DNA of 64,000 bases from Anaeramoeba flamelloides (Eukaryota > Metamonada > Anaeramoebidae): assembly GCA_027625915.1 (NCBI GenBank), contig JANTQA010000070.1, positions 3,911,001 to 3,975,000 of the forward strand, in the 5' to 3' direction. Made by a program: the position numbers and the translations under genes. This document shows, piece by piece, positions 59,737 through 64,000 of the stretch (the first letter of the stretch is position 1; every line of letters starts with the position of its first letter). The notes beneath the pieces were generated by a model. It did no database searches. It was not told the DNA's origin and saw nothing but the letters and a program-made list of their open reading frames with translations.

Positions 59737-60285
59737 GGTTTACAATCCCTGAAATTTGAAAAAAGATTATCTTGTGCTGGGTATGGTGGTATGCTAATTT
59801 GGTTTTTAGCTGATCGATCTTGAGCTTGGTATGGGTTTTAAGAGTTGTTCAAAAGGGTAATTTTTGAAAATTTATTTTTTTTTTTTCCAAAATCCGAATT
59901 GAAGGGTGTAAGACTAATATATCGATAGTAAGTTATAAAAAAATGTGATTTTTGGGTTTTTGATTGAAATTTTTAATTAGGTTTAGTTTTATTTGGGTGC
60001 TTTTAAAAAAAGTTTTTTTTTCATTTGGTTAATTGATAAAAAAGTAGTAAAAAATTTCTCTTATAAAACCTCAAAATCTGAATTTATTCTTAAATACCTA
60101 CCAATTTCTTAGTCTTAGACTCATCAATCTGGATTTCAGAAAAAAAAAAATAAAATGACAAAAATAGCCTTTTTGAACCACTATTAAAATCCATACCAAG
60201 CTCAAGATCGATCAGATAAAAATCAAATTAGCATACCGCCATATCCAGCACAAGATAATCTTTTTTCAAATTTCAGGGATTGGAA
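59737..60285. mobile_element. Long fold-back element, copy 2
   Basis: Same layout as 22693-23255: arms of about 170 bases, inverted, with TTACAATCCCTGAAATTTG on the left. The arms have diverged from copy 1 in parallel (each arm carries the same copy-2 changes, such as GGTATGGTGGTATGC), which suggests arm-to-arm conversion or replication through a folded form. Confidence 0.75.
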
Positions 60286-60584
60286 AACTTAAAGCGCTAG
60301 TCCCAGTAGTAAAGCAAAAAATTTCCATTTTTTACTTTTCATTTTTTTTAAATTAACTTTTTTTGAATATCTTTAAGTTATAGTTTTGAACAAAGTATTT
60401 GACTAGGTTTGAACAGTAAAAAATTTTACATTTCAGGTAACCTTTTGTTCATGGGGTTTTGGAAAAAGGAGATTAAAAAAAAAAAATAACAAAAAATCGA
60501 CATTATTTGCTATTATACTGCGAATAGGGCTTTAAGGTACTAGTAACTCTAATTTCTTTTTTTACCAAAGGTAATAGAATGATT

Positions 60585-60695
<111 letters not shown>

Positions 60696-63439
60696 AATTA
60701 AACTCATTAAGCAACTCCATTTGTCAAATTTAGAGAGATTAGTTATCAAATTTAAAAGATTTCATTTTTCTCAATGAAATTTCATAGTAAAAAGATCTGA
60801 TACTTTTATTTTGATTTTTAGGATCAAAAAAGAAAAAGAAAATTCATCAAAACATTTTTATTTTTGAGGAACTCTCACTTTTAATAATTTTTGTTGGTCT
60901 GTATGAACAAATAACTTTGGGACTTTAATCTTATTTTAAAAGTATAATAAAAATAAATCAAATATTGAATCCTTGAATATCTTGAAAAAAAATGATAATT
61001 TATTTTATTAATAAATATTTAACAAAATTCTTGAAATTTTGAAAGTTTGGAAATTTTATTTTTCAAATATCAAGAGTATAAACAAGGAACTATTATTAAA
61101 AAAATATATTATTTTGGAATATCTATTATTTTTTTTTAATTAGAATTATTTAATTGGAAATTTGTTTTATTTCTATGAAAAAATTTAAAAAAATTGAGAA
61201 ATAATTGTAAAGTCTATTAATATTTTTAATATTTGGGTTGTTAATAACCCTCCGAAAAAAATTAGATTGGGTTATTAATTATATATTAAAAATAATCAAA
61301 TTAAAAATTATTTCTTTACATTATAAGTTGAATTTTCCAGGTTTTAAAAAATTATTTTCATAGAATTTTTAATTTTATTGTTTGGTTCTTTTTCTCGTAC
61401 TTTTTTGTTTTAATAGAGAAAAAAATGGATTTGATATGTTCTTTAAATCAAAAAATTATATTTTTTTAGAAGTTTAATATAATTAATGTATTTTCTTGAA
61501 ATTAATTATCTTTTTTATAAATGATTATTTTAGAACTTAAGAGGTTTTATTTTTAAAATTTATATTGGGTCTACTTCCAAAGCAATAAGATTTCGATCTT
61601 CTTTTTCAAAGAAAATAATTTTTTTTAAATAATTTGGAAATATCTTGAATTTTAAACTTTTCAAAAATGAGAAAAATGGATAAAACTTCTAAAAATAATA
61701 ATTTATTTCGGAAAATTGCTTCAAAAGTAAGTTTGGTCTAGTAGTAAGTAGACTTTTACTTTGTTGTGAAATTTCAAGATCTGGTAAAATTTTTTTTAAT
61801 TTTGGATTAAATTTACTAGAAGATATTTTTTTTTAGCTCAGTATTCACTTAAGAGATTAGCTTCTACCAAGAAAAAGCCTAAGATCAAAGTAAGTTGTTA
61901 TTGGGTCAAACTGAATAAGTGCTAAATTGTTCAAATGTCTCTAAAAAAACGATTAATCAAGTAGTACTATTTTTTGATCTCACCCATAAAAAATGATCAT
62001 TGTATTTGTAAAAAAAACCACAACAATTTAAAAAAAAACTCTGCATTTATCCACAAATTTAAAAGTTGAATTATCAATATTAGGACTACAAAATTGCAAA
62101 ATATCTTTCTTAAATTCATGGCTAAATGTAGATTAATAGCTAAAAAAATTAAATAATTAACCGAATATATTTTTTGAGAAATTATTTCTGAAATATTGGA
62201 AATATATTAATGTTATAATTAGATTTATCAAAAGGAAACCAAATTAATCATTCTTTGGGTTTTTATGTTCATAATTATTGAGTTAGTCTTGGAAATTAAA
62301 AAATTAAAAAAATAGTTACTTTTGGAAGTTCGTAATCTGAATTATGAACTTCTAGAATATATTTATTTTGAGTTTCTATTTTGAGATTTGGAAAAGGAAT
62401 TAAATTAAAAAAATCAGAAAATTTTCTATTATCATTTGGGAAAAAAAGTTAAAGTAAGATTTTTAATTGGAAAATATTACTAAAAATGATTATTATTAAC
62501 CATGGTGGGAAAAAAGTGAAATAAAGTTATTAATAGTGAACATTAATAGAACCCGAAAATTCAACATAAGATCAACAAATCAAAGAAAATATAAATAATT
62601 AAAAAGGAAATAGGAAATTCAATAGAATACAAATTTTTTCTAATACAAACTTTTGGTAAGGTTTCTTTTTGATGGATCTAATTATCAAAAATTTGTTGAA
62701 ACTATTGACTTTTTTTGAGATCTCCACAAAAGAACTCTAACGGTTTTGACGAAATGTGGAGATGTAAATTTGATATGTTATTTGATTGAATATAATATCT
62801 AATAAATAATGTCTTGGAGTTAATTTGTTTCTACTATTTAATTGATTTTACTTTTCATTTCAAGGTATATCCCAATTAAAATCACTGTTTAAGGAGTTTT
62901 GTTCTTTTAGAATATCTGAAAATTGTAACACGGTGTAGTAAAAAAAAATATTTTAATTGACTAAAAGAATTGAAGGAAAAATAAAAAGATGTAAAATTTA
63001 GGTTTTTTTGAGATTCTGAGGAATATTAAAGAAAAGATTTTAATAAAAGTTTGAAAAAATATCTGAACGTTTCAGTCAAATTTGAAATTGATTAATTTAT
63101 CTTAGACTGAACTTTCCCTACTGATGATTTTCAAGTATAGGTTTATCATTACCTTTCGCTTGGTGATACTTGAATACAAATTAGTGGGGGGAATGGAGGG
63201 AAATCATTTGTATATTCTGGATTATGGAACCTCTTTTAAAGTCAAATTTTAAATTTGATAACCACAATAGTTTTTATTTGAGCGATACATTTTTGGAATA
63301 AAAACCGGTAAATGTGAAAAAATAACAAGATCTATTAACTTATTAGTCTTTACTGCCAAGAATTCAAATAACAAATATAAAAGAAATCCTAGAGTCTTTA
63401 AAAAGTGTTTAATCCTTCAATTTTTTTCTGATTGGATTT

Positions 63440-63620
63440 TTTTTTCTACTGGTATTTGAATAATAAATGGGATTTTTTTTCACTTCATTTTTAATTTCTC
63501 TTTTTTAAGAGAACATAGATCGAGAACCTCTTTCTTTAAGAACTATATTTATAAAAAAAAAATATGGAAAAGGAAGTGAAAATTCTTTCCCATTTAGAAT
63601 TCAAATACCAGTAACTGAAA
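63440..63620. repeat. Small fold-back related to the centre of family B
   Basis: CTGGTATTTGAATAATAAAT at 63450 has an inverted partner ATTCAAATACCAGTA near 63600. The same unit lies at the centre of every full-length family B copy and at about 10822, so it may be a separate short element captured by family B. Confidence 0.5.
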
Positions 63621-64000
63621 ACGATTAGAGTTTTTTTCAATCCGAATAAAATCCTTTCATTGAGGATTCTTAGTTCGTCCTACAAATACAAAAAAATGAA
63701 TCAAATCAAATAAATCAAGACTTGAAATTTATAAACTCCCACTCTTGAAATTAATTAAATAAAAACAAATAGAAAATTTTTTCGCCTTCTTATCCAAATA
63801 GAGACTGACTTTGAGAATTTTTTTTTTTATTTGTTCAGGCTACAAATTGTTTGACAGACTGACAAAGTTTGAAAAGTTCTTTTTATCAAAATGGAAAGTT
63901 TCAATCTACATTTCACAAATTGTTTTGTCTTTTTATCCAAGGAATTTATTTTTCCAAAAAAACTTATCTTCAAGTGTTTTGTAAACTGTCTTCAAGAATT

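Noticed and set aside
61669-61890. Possible two-exon mini gene (ATG at 61669, GTAAGT donors, TTTTTTTTAG acceptor)
   Set aside because: The only phase that keeps the second exon open is incompatible with the first, and no further exons were found.

Overview
The window is nuclear DNA from a unicellular eukaryote. It is very AT-rich, genes carry canonical GT-AG introns, and the standard stop codons fit every gene model. The gene products are eukaryotic: ribosomal proteins uL24 and eS30, a Rab GTPase, a poly(ADP-ribose) glycohydrolase, a Sin3-complex SAP30-like subunit, a PSI-domain membrane protein and a PAS-domain protein. Proteins made of PSI repeats joined by Pro-Thr linkers, together with short PAS proteins, remind me of the anaerobic amoeba genus Anaeramoeba. 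That placement is a guess from style, not a homology search.

Eight protein genes are supported. They are the PSI-domain membrane protein (961-5382 +, 3 exons), a Rab5/22-like GTPase (9183-15921 -, 3 exons), the SAP30-like Sin3-binding protein (20762-21451 +, 2 exons), PARG (26587-28881 +, one exon), ribosomal protein uL24/RPL26 (31215-32191 +, 4 exons), a charged coiled-coil protein (37606-38457 -, one exon), a PAS-domain protein (42779-51770 -, 3 or 4 exons) and ribosomal protein eS30 (58941-59135 +, one exon). They do not form a pathway. They are housekeeping, chromatin/ADP-ribose and sensing/trafficking genes separated by repeats. For the uL24, Rab, SAP30 and PAS genes, exon phases close exactly and domain alignments run through the junctions, so those structures are well supported even without transcripts.

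Most of the rest is mobile-element debris. I recognise: (i) TA-flanked elements whose ends begin AACTC/AACTA followed by NNTTTCA (families B about 700 bp, E about 560 bp, F about 2 kb, G about 210 bp); (ii) a Tc1/mariner-style non-autonomous family C (about 540 bp, ends with TTCCAAAAATTTGGACAC); (iii) a TTAA-flanked 1.36-kb element with GGGAGTAGC ends, present twice and carrying a family C copy inside both times; (iv) several long fold-back elements. Nested insertions (34446-37073 and 39652-40912) reveal target-site duplications and relative ages directly.

The large introns (about 3 kb in the PSI gene, 5.5 kb in the Rab gene, 8 kb in the PAS gene) are where many of these elements sit, so intron growth by transposon accumulation is the main architectural theme. 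I found no CRISPR array, rRNA or intact canonical tRNA. One tRNA-derived sequence with A and B boxes lies near 54.45 kb. Family names (B, C, E and so on) are mine.
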